From the NCBI GenBank assembly GCA_011365025.1, contig RDOF01000014.1, positions 3,138 through 67,137 of the forward strand: a stretch of 64,000 nucleotides of DNA, in the 5' to 3' direction. Positions 27,286 to 35,519 of the stretch are shown in pieces (positions within the stretch are counted from its first letter, which is position 1; every line of letters begins with the position of its first letter). The position numbers were made by a program, and so were the translations under genes. Under the pieces are notes generated by a model, which saw nothing but the letters and a program-made list of their open reading frames with translations, searched no databases and was not told the origin of the DNA. This DNA is from Candidatus Thorarchaeota archaeon. GTDB taxonomy: Archaea; Asgardarchaeota; Thorarchaeia; Thorarchaeales; Thorarchaeaceae.

Positions 27286-28503
27286 CTAGTACACAGAGGC
27301 TCTTCTTTGACGAATCTTGAATAAAAGAATCAGTCCTAGCACCAATGCGATGCTACTTGCAGATCCTATTACGAGTTCTGTAGTGCCAATATTGCTGAAA
27401 ACTATGATGAAAACAAAGACTACAACACTATCCAGTGATTCACGCCCATCAAGATCAATGAGTTTAATGTTGAATCTGTGTTCTCCGGGGGGAAGACCAT
27501 CCACTGAAAAGGAAATAGTTCGACTTATCCATGTTCCTTCCTCCTTTACTTCTGCGCCTTTAGTAATAACATACGACCATGGATATTCGTCTGTGGCATT
27601 CCATTGAATCTCATATCCGGTAGACCCTTCGACGTAGAACAAGTCCTCTGCCGGTTCTACATCAGGGTCCTGACCGTCCAGAAGCTGTCTTGGCGAATCA
27701 TCTCTGGACTCCGATGCGCCGGAAATCTCGTACGGTCCCGGAGGAACGTAGTCCGACCAGTAATTGCCAGTCCAAATATTGCGAGTTCCAATATCCTCCG
27801 CGTTGGTTTCAACGACAAGAACCCGATTCCTTCCAACCATGTTCTGGGTCACGATGTTGCCCGTTGCATTCAGTCCCAATCGGATTCCCAATAGAGAATT
27901 TCGGTACACCTTGTTGGAAGTCAGGTTGCACATCTCACTCTGTAGAAGAAAGATGCCAACCTCATTGTTCAGAATTCGGCAACCAGAGCAGTTGAGCATA
28001 GCGGAAGAACCACAGTGAATGCCAGTTGTGGCCTCGAAAAGCACACACCCCTCAATTGTAATGAAAAACGAGTTCATAACCTGAATACCCACGTTTCCGC
28101 CCTGGAAGATGCAGTTTTGAATTGTCGTGTGATTTGAGTTGTCAATCGCCGCACATGTGAGATAATTAACGGTGCATTTGAAGAAGCAATTTCGAATAAT
28201 AACATAACTGGCAATGTCTTGAAGATGCAGACATAATTCTGCAGTGACATTCAACCCTTCGATGACAAACGGATCTTCAGGAGAACCTGAGCCATCAAAA
28301 CCTAGGGTGGTGAAATCACTCGGATGCAGAATTATTATCGGTGGGTGGTGGATGTAGTCTTCAGAACCCTGCAAAAGTGAAGCTAAGACTGGTGCAGTTT
28401 CATAACAGTTTGCAACTGTAGTGCCCGATGCAACAACACAGTGAGCGACGAGAAAGACAACTAGTGTTAGTGCTAGAGGTTGTCTCTCAATCCTTCTTTT
28501 CAT
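27286..28503 (-). CDS. Secreted beta-helix (NosD-like) surface protein
   Basis: A 405-residue paralogue of the two preceding genes. The chosen start, ATG 28503, gives a classic signal peptide (KRRIERQPLALTLVVFLVA) and has GGGTG 6 bases upstream; a GTG at 28542 overlapping the previous stop codon is also possible. NosD-type repeats with many Asn (CHIISNNS-like strands) fill the centre, followed by an Ig-like segment (IQWNATDEYPWSYVI) and a C-terminal membrane anchor. It sits downstream of two unknown genes and may be translationally coupled to them. Confidence 0.8.
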   Translation of the reverse strand: MKRRIERQPLALTLVVFLVAHCVVASGTTVANCYETAPVLASLLQGSEDYIHHPPIIILHPSDFTTLGFDGSGSPEDPFVIEGLNVTAELCLHLQDIASYVIIRNCFFKCTVNYLTCAAIDNSNHTTIQNCIFQGGNVGIQVMNSFFITIEGCVLFEATTGIHCGSSAMLNCSGCRILNNEVGIFLLQSEMCNLTSNKVYRNSLLGIRLGLNATGNIVTQNMVGRNRVLVVETNAEDIGTRNIWTGNYWSDYVPPGPYEISGASESRDDSPRQLLDGQDPDVEPAEDLFYVEGSTGYEIQWNATDEYPWSYVITKGAEVKEEGTWISRTISFSVDGLPPGEHRFNIKLIDLDGRESLDSVVVFVFIIVFSNIGTTELVIGSASSIALVLGLILLFKIRQRRASVY

Positions 28504-28541
28504 CAATAGCACCCGCAGAAACGCCCTACTCACAAGATGCA

Positions 28542-29204
28542 CTATTGCTGCCCGCCTCTTGAATTTTCCGACGTTGATTTGTCACCAAATCGTGTTCTTC
28601 CAACAGAATCGACGAGTTCGCAATGCATTTGATTGAGTTCCAGAAATGCCTCCCTATATTCATCCTCTCTAATTGCCAGATATACTCTGTCCTTGCTCCT
28701 CTCTGTGTCCAGAATTTTTATGGCTCTCTCGAGAGACCTTGGATAGAATCCATATAGCACCATGAAGAGAAGAATCAGCGATGTCATTATCAAGCCGAGG
28801 AGGGGGAACTCAAAGGGTCTCTCCTGAAGCATAGCATTTCTTAGAGATAGAAAGAAGTAGAGTATTGGATAAAACATCAGGAAATATGCGGCAAAGGCAA
28901 TGAATCTCTTCCTTTCGGTTCTTACGCTTCCGCTTCCGTGTCTGACACAGGACGGAATCCAAAAGACCGTTGCTCCTCTAGCAGCTTCGAGCGCTGCCGC
29001 CACCTTATCTCCTCCCTTCCCCCACGATGAATGTATGTCGGAACCGTCTTTGTCTGGTCCCTTTTCAATTACGGTGACTGCTACGAGATCTTCTGCGTCC
29101 TTCAGGCAGACCGGACAGATTTCGGGAAATTGAACATTGGCAATGCTGCACCGAATGACCGAGTCCTCACTTCTATGTGTCCGTTCTGAGTTTCTTTCAG
29201 TCAT
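28542..29204 (-). CDS. Unknown membrane protein with N-terminal CxxC segment
   Basis: A protein of 220 residues with an N-terminal FPEICPVCLKDAEDL segment (a zinc-ribbon-like CxxC half), two hydrophobic segments (AAYFLMFYPILYFFLSL and IMTSLILLFMVLYGF) and a charged C-terminus ending in a Gln/Gly-rich tail. I recognise no family. ATG 29204 has AGAGGA upstream; an in-frame TTG at 29237 overlaps the preceding stop by four bases and would add 11 residues. Its end overlaps the possible GTG start of the beta-helix gene, so it belongs to that unit. Confidence 0.68.
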   Translation of the reverse strand: MTERNSERTHRSEDSVIRCSIANVQFPEICPVCLKDAEDLVAVTVIEKGPDKDGSDIHSSWGKGGDKVAAALEAARGATVFWIPSCVRHGSGSVRTERKRFIAFAAYFLMFYPILYFFLSLRNAMLQERPFEFPLLGLIMTSLILLFMVLYGFYPRSLERAIKILDTERSKDRVYLAIREDEYREAFLELNQMHCELVDSVGRTRFGDKSTSENSRGGQQ

Positions 29205-29233
29205 ATTGTCAGGACTTCCTCTTGCCCATTTTA

Positions 29234-29635
29234 TCAAGACTCTGGGGGCATCACAATGATCTGCACGCTAGTCATTAATCCCTCCTCTTTTGGATCCACG
29301 GCATCAAAAGTGTCGAAAGTCATTTGATAGAGAAACCGTTGCTCCCTCTTCTTCAATTCGTGAGCAATCCGAACCGAAAGGCCAATGCCCTTGAATCCAT
29401 ATCCTCTGATTGCTACCATCCTTGAATCGCTCTTTACAAGGTCTCGAATTGTTCCTGCAATCTGAGGGATGTTAATCTTGCCAACCTTATGGGATATCTC
29501 GAGTAGAATGTAGTCGCCAGTAGGGAATACGGATACATCATCCTCCATTGTGATGGATACAACCTCATCTCTTAGCTTCAGTTGGTCTGGGATTCTATCA
29601 CGGAGTGCCATAATACTTTCTTGAGCTAGTCCCAC
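29234..29635 (-). CDS. Small protein with Alba-like fold pattern, unknown function
   Basis: A 133-residue protein. The central and C-terminal part (AIRGYGFKGIGLSVRIAHEL then LMTSVQIIVMPP) has the strand-helix-strand rhythm of the Alba superfamily of DNA- or RNA-binding proteins, though the usual Alba N-terminus is not obvious. A GTG at 29635 gives the full frame; an ATG at 29611 is an alternative start. It overlaps the next gene by four bases. It is not certain to be an Alba homologue; no other family was recognised. Confidence 0.6.
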   Translation of the reverse strand: MGLAQESIMALRDRIPDQLKLRDEVVSITMEDDVSVFPTGDYILLEISHKVGKINIPQIAGTIRDLVKSDSRMVAIRGYGFKGIGLSVRIAHELKKREQRFLYQMTFDTFDAVDPKEEGLMTSVQIIVMPPES

Positions 29636-29716
29636 TAATCAATTTGCTGTCGTACGGTACGAATGTCAATCCTTAATTGTGGGAAGCTCCGAGAATGGTA
29701 TGTGGAGTTCTTTTTC

Positions 29717-30706
29717 ATGAACAGAAACCAGGCTATGGCAATTGGACTAATTGCGGTAATTGGTGGCTCCGCCCTGCTTATTGCCGTCTGGTACCCAACA
29801 ACAATTCCAGATGTTCGAATCGGATACCTGTCCAAGGACTTGCACCAGCTTGCCCTGCGAGTGGCCCTAGACAATGGGTGGTTTGAGGAGGCCGGAATCC
29901 GCATTAGTTTGGTGACATTTCAGAATGGTGCTTTGGAGATGGATGGGTTCCTTGGGAATCAAATCGATATGGGATACTTAGGAGCAGCCCCTGCTCTAAC
30001 GAAACGAATCAACCAAGACATCCTCATAACGGTCCTTGCAGCTGCAAACTTGGAGGGGTCTGCCATTATGGTGCGCAAGGCCGATTACGACTCTGGAGAT
30101 ATCACTCATATTGCTAATCTGACTGGGAAGGGTGTATATCAGCCTGGTTCTTCAACCGTCCAGAATTTCCTCCTTAGACTGGCTCTTGACCAGGCGGGCA
30201 TGACCTTCACGGATTTGAGTGGTACTCATACCACCTCTCCAGCATACATGGCTAGCTCCTTAACGGAAGAAATCCCTGCCTTTGTTGCATGGGAACCCTT
30301 CAACGCCAAGGCGGAATACGATGGTCTGGCTGAGCCCTTGCTCCTCTCAGGTGACATTTGGCCTCGGCACCCTTGCTGCGTTCTTGCAGCTTCAAGTGAT
30401 TTCATGGAGCAAAGGCCTGACATAGTTCAGAAAGTGGTCGAGATTCACAAACGCGCGCAAGAGTGGATTGTCACACATACTACTGAAGCCATTGCAATAG
30501 CAGTTGACTGGCTCGAGATGGATTTTGAGCCTGTTGAGACTGCCTTCAATCGAATTATCTATGACTACAATGTTAACAGGACCGGCCTTGAGATCTACCT
30601 AGCTTTCTTGGTTGACCAAAGTCTTCTAGATGAGAGCAAGATACCCTCCGACATCCCTGCCTTCATTGATAGTTTTGTTAACACAACCTACATCGAAGAG
30701 AGCTAA
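29717..30706 (+). CDS. NitT/TauT/SsuA-type ABC transporter substrate-binding protein
   Basis: A 329-residue substrate-binding protein. The N-terminus is an uncleaved-looking membrane anchor (AIGLIAVIGGSALLIAVW). The body has the NMT1/SsuA-like pattern: VRIGYLSKDLHQLALRVALD, then IDMGYLGAAPALTKR and TGKGVYQPGSSTVQNFLLR. Such proteins bind nitrate, taurine, sulfonates, aromatic sulfonates or thiamine precursors; the ligand is not readable from sequence. ATG 29717 is chosen because GGAG lies 9-10 bases before it and upstream codons would give a longer, unlikely N-terminus. It opens the importer cluster. Confidence 0.85.
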   Translation: MNRNQAMAIGLIAVIGGSALLIAVWYPTTIPDVRIGYLSKDLHQLALRVALDNGWFEEAGIRISLVTFQNGALEMDGFLGNQIDMGYLGAAPALTKRINQDILITVLAAANLEGSAIMVRKADYDSGDITHIANLTGKGVYQPGSSTVQNFLLRLALDQAGMTFTDLSGTHTTSPAYMASSLTEEIPAFVAWEPFNAKAEYDGLAEPLLLSGDIWPRHPCCVLAASSDFMEQRPDIVQKVVEIHKRAQEWIVTHTTEAIAIAVDWLEMDFEPVETAFNRIIYDYNVNRTGLEIYLAFLVDQSLLDESKIPSDIPAFIDSFVNTTYIEES

Positions 30707-30786
30707 GCCGTTGTGGCTACCCCTCCTAAGATTGCAGTTCAAAAACGGTAGAAACAAAAGCGAGCCACGTTTCCCTATCCATAGAC

Positions 30787-31629
30787 ATGACATCAGAACC
30801 TGCTCTTGATGCAGAAGAGCCAAAGCAAGAAACGGAAGTCCCTCCGAAGAGAAAGCTTGGTTCAATGACCCTTCGTGACTTCCTATTCAAGGCATTTCTT
30901 CCAGCTTTGGTTCTCATCCTGCTTTGGCAGGTAATTTCCATTCCCTCCAGAGTGACTCTCATTGATATTGCCGAAGGCTTCGTGAAACTGGTAGTAGAGG
31001 GTGACAGCGACAATCGTATTCTTCTATTCCATTCCGCCTTGAGTATTATGAGGGTACTTCTTGGATTTCTCGCTGCTGCTATGACTGGAATCCCCTTGGG
31101 CATTGCGATTGGCCGATACAAAGCCGTGGATTCCATTCTTGGACCTGTTGTTGACGCTATGCGGCCCATTCCTCCCATTGCCTGGATTCCCCTTGCCCTC
31201 ATTGTCTTTACAGGAAATCTTCTTGGTGCGCAAATCTTCGTAATCTGGGTGGGAGCTTTCTTTCCGATTCTAATCGATACAACAACCGGCGTGAAACGAA
31301 CAGAGCCAGTGCATATTGATGTTGCAAAGACTTTCGGAGCATCAGAATCAGAGATCTTGGCAAAGGTCGTTGTTCCTTCTGCAGCTCCCGAGATGTTCTC
31401 TGGTTTACGCATTGGCTTCGGAATAGGCTGGATGTGTCTTATGGCTGCAGAGATGATTGGTGGGGGCCTTGGTCTTGGCTATCTGATATGGGACGGCTGG
31501 CAAATAGGGAGAACTGCGGAGGTCATTGCAACGATGCTTGTTGTGGGCGTAATTGGTTTCATCTTTAGCTACGGCTTCCTTAGAGTGGAACGACGCCTTC
31601 TCAAGTGGCGACAGGCGGTTTCAGTCTAG
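30787..31629 (+). CDS. NitT/TauT/SsuC-type ABC transporter permease
   Basis: A 280-residue permease with five to six membrane segments and the EAA loop in DVAKTFGASESEILAKVVVPSAAPEMFSG, characteristic of the TauC/SsuC type of BPD permeases. It is 80 bases downstream of the substrate-binding gene on the same strand. Its 3' end overlaps that of the convergent ATPase gene by 29 bases. Confidence 0.9.
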   Translation: MTSEPALDAEEPKQETEVPPKRKLGSMTLRDFLFKAFLPALVLILLWQVISIPSRVTLIDIAEGFVKLVVEGDSDNRILLFHSALSIMRVLLGFLAAAMTGIPLGIAIGRYKAVDSILGPVVDAMRPIPPIAWIPLALIVFTGNLLGAQIFVIWVGAFFPILIDTTTGVKRTEPVHIDVAKTFGASESEILAKVVVPSAAPEMFSGLRIGFGIGWMCLMAAEMIGGGLGLGYLIWDGWQIGRTAEVIATMLVVGVIGFIFSYGFLRVERRLLKWRQAVSV

Positions 31630-32410
31630 CCTGGTCTTTCATAGCCTTCTCCTGCTCTACCTTGAGAAGATCAAGAATCCGAGCGCGGTATGACAGGCAA
31701 TCCGGTGAGGTTCTGACTCGGGGTTTAGGAAGGGCAACCTCAAACTCAGCAATTATCTTCCCCGGGAGATTGCTCATCACCAGTATTCTGTCTGACATGA
31801 ACACGGCCTCATCCACGTTATGAGACACGAAAAGGACCGTTGATCCCGTTTCCTTGCTTATTCGCATGAACTCCTCCTGAAGATAGTTCCTTGTCTGGGC
31901 ATCTAGGTTCGAAAATGCCTCATCCGCTATCAGGATATCCGGTTTTGTCACAAGACTGCGTGCCATCTCTGTCTTTCTAGCCTGACCGCCAGAGATTTCA
32001 TGAGGTAGATTGTCCTCAAGCCCCCGCATTCCCACAATTGCAATCATTTCGTTTATGAGCCGACTTCTTTCAGGCTCTTCAATATCTGAAATCTCAAGCC
32101 CAAAAGCAACATTTTGCCTGACGGTGCGCCAGGGGAAGAGTGACTCTTGCTGAAAGATATATCCGGCTCTGTTATGGCCCGGCTTTACCTGCACATCATC
32201 TATTGAGACATACCCACTATCCGGTTCAAGAAGACCTGCTATGATTTTGAGTAGTGTTGTTTTGCCGCATCCTGATGGGCCAACAATGCTCAGAAACTCG
32301 CCATTTTCAACGTTGAAAGATATGTCTTCGAGTACTACTGTTTCTCCGTTGTCCTCGTTTGGATACGCTTTGCATATTCCCTGAACGGATAGCCTCGGCA
32401 AGCCAGACAC
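31601..32410 (-). CDS. NitT/TauT/SsuB-type ABC transporter ATPase
   Basis: A 269-residue ABC ATPase with Walker A (GPSGCGKTT), the signature loop (EISGGQARKTEMARSL), Walker B (ILIADEAFSNLD) and the switch His (SHNVDEAV). It powers the adjacent permease and binding protein, so the three form one importer, but this gene is on the opposite strand and tail-to-tail with the permease. A GTG start is used; the TATA-like GTATTTAACC at 32434-32443 would place the start of transcription almost at the start codon. Confidence 0.92.
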   Translation of the reverse strand: MSGLPRLSVQGICKAYPNEDNGETVVLEDISFNVENGEFLSIVGPSGCGKTTLLKIIAGLLEPDSGYVSIDDVQVKPGHNRAGYIFQQESLFPWRTVRQNVAFGLEISDIEEPERSRLINEMIAIVGMRGLEDNLPHEISGGQARKTEMARSLVTKPDILIADEAFSNLDAQTRNYLQEEFMRISKETGSTVLFVSHNVDEAVFMSDRILVMSNLPGKIIAEFEVALPKPRVRTSPDCLSYRARILDLLKVEQEKAMKDQARLKPPVAT

Positions 32411-32433
32411 CTATCCATATGTGAAAGAAAGCC

Positions 32434-32443
32434 GGTTAAATAC
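32434..32443 (-). promoter_or_regulatory. TATA-like box for the ABC ATPase gene
   Basis: On the minus strand GTATTTAACC is centred about 27 bases before the GTG start, implying a leaderless or nearly leaderless message. Confidence 0.4.
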
Positions 32444-32541
32444 TGTCCCTTTTGGCTTTCGTCCCAAATTGCGCAAAAGGACTAAAACCCAGCAAGGTTC
32501 AAAAAGGCGGCTTACGCAGTTGTTGACGTCAGGGTAGATAC

Positions 32542-32550
32542 TATTTATCT
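32542..32550 (+). promoter_or_regulatory. TATA-like box for the propeller-GTPase gene
   Basis: CTATTTATC lies about 43-51 bases before the ATG of the propeller-GTPase gene, leaving a leader of about 20 bases. Confidence 0.4.
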
Positions 32551-32592
32551 TACAAATGGGCTCTAATCCTGCTAGCCTATGGATGGTAGTTG

Positions 32593-34917
32593 ATGGTGAC
32601 CTCCCCAAGGATTCTCTTTGAAGTCGAAGACGATAGGAGCACAAGCGCTATTGCAGTGGGTAACATCACTGGGGCCGGCAGTTCGCAAATCTGTACGGGC
32701 GACCGAGATGGTGTTTTGAAGCTCTATGAAGTACTAAACGGTGAAACCAAGTTTCTTGCACAGAAGGATCTTGAAGGGAGTATCCTCTCAGTAAGGGTCG
32801 CAGATGCAAACAACGATGGTTTCATGGAGATTGTGGTTGGAAGAAGCTTAGGTCCGCATGATATTGAAGGAGAGGCAGGTACAGTCCAAATCTACAGATA
32901 CGCCCCCAGTGGCCAGCTGGAGCTTCTTGCAGAGAAGGCCGTCGGGAGTTTTGTGACGACTGTATACGTGACCGACGTCACAGGGGACAACAAGAATGAG
33001 ATATTGGTGGGGGCAAGTGATTCCACACTCCGGATTTACAAAATGGACACTGAGAACAATCTCACGGAGTATGTCAAGCACAAACTGGAAGACATGCCCA
33101 TTGCAATTGGAACTTGTGATGTAATTGGCGATGAGATTGATGAGATTGTCACAGGCAACTTGGATAAGACCCTTCGTGTCTTCAAGGTTCGCGACCATTC
33201 CATCGAGCAAATCGAGGTCCTTGACCTACCCAGTCCCGTCATCTCCGTCACTGCTGGTGACGTGCTTGGCGACCGAAAGATGGAGCTTGGGGTTGTCACT
33301 CGGGACGGTTCTGTTCGGGTCTACCGCAATGAAGAGAGTAAGCTCGACCTATTCACAAAACTGGACAATGTGAAAGCACTATCTGTGCGAATTGAGGAGA
33401 TCAATGCTGACCATATGGATGAGCTCATCATTGCCACATCAGACTACAAGGTCCTGGTCTATAATCTCCAGATGGCCGAACTCCAAATGATTGCTTCTAT
33501 GGACTTGGGTGTCAAGATACTATCAATCAGCATAGGCGATGCCAATGGTGATGACCGGAAAGAGATACTAGTGGGAATCTCTGATGGCCCGCTCAAGGCA
33601 TTCGAGGGAATGTATCAGATAATCCCCAAGTTTGAGGTGAGTGCAGAGGTCAAGACCAGCGCTGACCTTACGGGAAAACTCACGCTAGCTAATGTTTCTG
33701 ACCAGCCTGTCAATGGAATCACCGGGAAGATCTACTGGTTCCCAAAGGACTACCTAGATGTAACGCCCCAGCAAGTACGCTTTGACCTTGCTCCCGGCGA
33801 AACAAAATGTGCAGAGATACAGCTTGCTCCAAAGAGCGAAGGCTCTGTCATCATAAGGCCAATAGTTCTCATGTGGACAGATGCTGCAGGACAAGTCAAA
33901 CAGGTGACAACCCCTGAGACCGCCATTCTCGTGGAAGAGGGTGCAGTGGTCGCTGCTCCTGCCGCTGAGCCTGCTGTCATGCTTCAGCCCACGACAGAGT
34001 TTACTCCCCACGAAACAATTGTCGAGGACGAATCGCCATTTTCTCCTGTTAGTGGTACGGGCTTTGGAGAAGTCTCCAAGGAGAGGGCGGCGGAGATTCT
34101 ACGCACGACCACCCCTGATGATTCGTCGGAGTCTCTCAAGGCCGCTGAGGAATTGCTTGACCAGCTCTTCGGAATGGAAGAAGAAGGAACACAGGACCTC
34201 TCTGTTTTTGATGATGTGTCTGCGATGATTGAGGAAGAGGCCCCTGTTGTCACACCCCCGCTCGCTGTAGACGAGACCATGACAGAGAGCCTGTTAGTAA
34301 CGGAGATTAGAAACAGGACGCCGAAGCCGCCTCGACCCGGTACGCCTAGCGATACCTATACCTATCTGTTCAAGGTGATGGTCACTGGTGAGGGTGCCGT
34401 TGGTAAGACAACTCTCGTCAATCGCTACGTGACGGGCATCTTCGAGAGAGACTACAAGACCACGATCGGAAGTCAGTTCGCCGTCAAGCTCGCCCACATC
34501 TCACCGCCTGAGACCGACTACTCTGTTGGCATCAAACTGCAAGCCTGGGACGTAGCTGGGCAGGCACGATTCAAGGCGGTGCGGAAGATGTACTATAGCG
34601 GTGCAGCAGGCGTCATTCTTGTCTTTGACGTGACGCGCCGGAGGTCCTTTACGGAGTTGTCAAAGTGGGTTGCAGAGGCTGATGAGTCGGTGGGTTCAAG
34701 AGTTCCAATGATAGTAGTTGGTAACAAGATCGACCTCCCCGATAGGGCGGTACCGTCGGACGAGGCAAAGCGATGGTCCGAGGACCAGGGCTTTCTCTAC
34801 ATGGAGAGCAGTGCAAAGACCGGAGATGGTGTAGCCGATATGTTCTCGGTGCTCTCAGAGATGATGTGGAAGGAAGCCAGAAGAGCCACCGAAGCAAAGA
34901 AGATGAAAGGCAACTAG
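32593..34917 (+). CDS. Seven-bladed FG-GAP/BBS-like beta-propeller fused via a beta-sandwich and linker to a Ras/Rab-like GTPase
   Basis: A 774-residue chain. Seven repeats of a D-x-[NT]-G-D-x-x-x-E-[IL] type motif (for example TDVTGDNKNEILVG, GDANGDDRKEILVG) fill about residues 1-350, the number expected for a seven-bladed propeller. A sandwich-like segment (GKLTLANVSDQPVNG to GSVIIRPIVLMW) spans about 350-455. An acidic, Pro-rich linker runs to about 590. The GTPase has all five motifs: GEGAVGKTTL (about 599), TTIG, DVAGQ (about 653), NKID (about 711) and SSAK. It ends KKMKGN without a lipidation site. Asgard archaea are known to encode many small GTPases; the fused arrangement suggests a scaffold or coat-like function, which is inference. 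ATG 32593 was chosen over an adjacent TTG. Confidence 0.88.
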   Translation: MVTSPRILFEVEDDRSTSAIAVGNITGAGSSQICTGDRDGVLKLYEVLNGETKFLAQKDLEGSILSVRVADANNDGFMEIVVGRSLGPHDIEGEAGTVQIYRYAPSGQLELLAEKAVGSFVTTVYVTDVTGDNKNEILVGASDSTLRIYKMDTENNLTEYVKHKLEDMPIAIGTCDVIGDEIDEIVTGNLDKTLRVFKVRDHSIEQIEVLDLPSPVISVTAGDVLGDRKMELGVVTRDGSVRVYRNEESKLDLFTKLDNVKALSVRIEEINADHMDELIIATSDYKVLVYNLQMAELQMIASMDLGVKILSISIGDANGDDRKEILVGISDGPLKAFEGMYQIIPKFEVSAEVKTSADLTGKLTLANVSDQPVNGITGKIYWFPKDYLDVTPQQVRFDLAPGETKCAEIQLAPKSEGSVIIRPIVLMWTDAAGQVKQVTTPETAILVEEGAVVAAPAAEPAVMLQPTTEFTPHETIVEDESPFSPVSGTGFGEVSKERAAEILRTTTPDDSSESLKAAEELLDQLFGMEEEGTQDLSVFDDVSAMIEEEAPVVTPPLAVDETMTESLLVTEIRNRTPKPPRPGTPSDTYTYLFKVMVTGEGAVGKTTLVNRYVTGIFERDYKTTIGSQFAVKLAHISPPETDYSVGIKLQAWDVAGQARFKAVRKMYYSGAAGVILVFDVTRRRSFTELSKWVAEADESVGSRVPMIVVGNKIDLPDRAVPSDEAKRWSEDQGFLYMESSAKTGDGVADMFSVLSEMMWKEARRATEAKKMKGN

Positions 34918-35519
34918 GCGTTTGCTATCCTCGCAAAGTCATTCTTGCCCCCCTCAAAAGAAACTTGATTGATATCCCACTCTCTCAGAGTTGTCTTCAG
35001 TGCCTCAATGATAGAGTTCTCAGATAATGGTGTTAGTGCACTTGCTACCAGTGCCCCAATCATGTAGACGTTGAGAGAGCGCTTTGTCCCCGCTTTCAGG
35101 AACGCCTCGGAAGGGTCCAGAAGGTATGCCGTCCCGCAAATGGCACGCAGTGATCTCCCAATTGTCGTGACCTCTGGATATACGGCCCTCCCCGCAATTG
35201 ATTCCGGGGTTTCGACTTTCGCAGTGCTAGCAATCGCCGTGGTACGGGGCGTCGCCAAGTCGACCGCTGCTCTGAGCGACTCCAAGGGTTCCAATCCTAG
35301 GAGAAGGTCCAGCTGTCCTTGGGGAATAAGGGGCCCAAGGTCCTCTGAGCCCAAGCGAAGATGTGTCAACACGGTTCCTCCACGCCTAGAGGCTCCGAAG
35401 GTCTCTCCAATTGTGGGGGTGAGTCCCTGTCGAAGTGCTGCTGTGGCCAAAACACGACCACAGACCAAATTCCCCTGCCCTCCAACACCTGCAATCAGGA
35501 TATTGTATTGCTCCTTCAC
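34914..35519 (-). CDS. iorB: Indolepyruvate:ferredoxin oxidoreductase, beta subunit
   Basis: A 201-residue PorG-like subunit: NILIAGVGGQGNLVCGRVLA near the start, then TIGETFGASRRGGTVLTHLRLG and a conserved GLEPLESLRA. Partner of IorA; the pair converts aryl pyruvates (from aromatic amino acids) to aryl-acetyl-CoA with reduction of ferredoxin. Its start overlaps the IorA stop by four bases. Its own stop shares four bases with the end of the propeller-GTPase gene on the other strand. Confidence 0.92.
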   Translation of the reverse strand: MKEQYNILIAGVGGQGNLVCGRVLATAALRQGLTPTIGETFGASRRGGTVLTHLRLGSEDLGPLIPQGQLDLLLGLEPLESLRAAVDLATPRTTAIASTAKVETPESIAGRAVYPEVTTIGRSLRAICGTAYLLDPSEAFLKAGTKRSLNVYMIGALVASALTPLSENSIIEALKTTLREWDINQVSFEGGKNDFARIANA

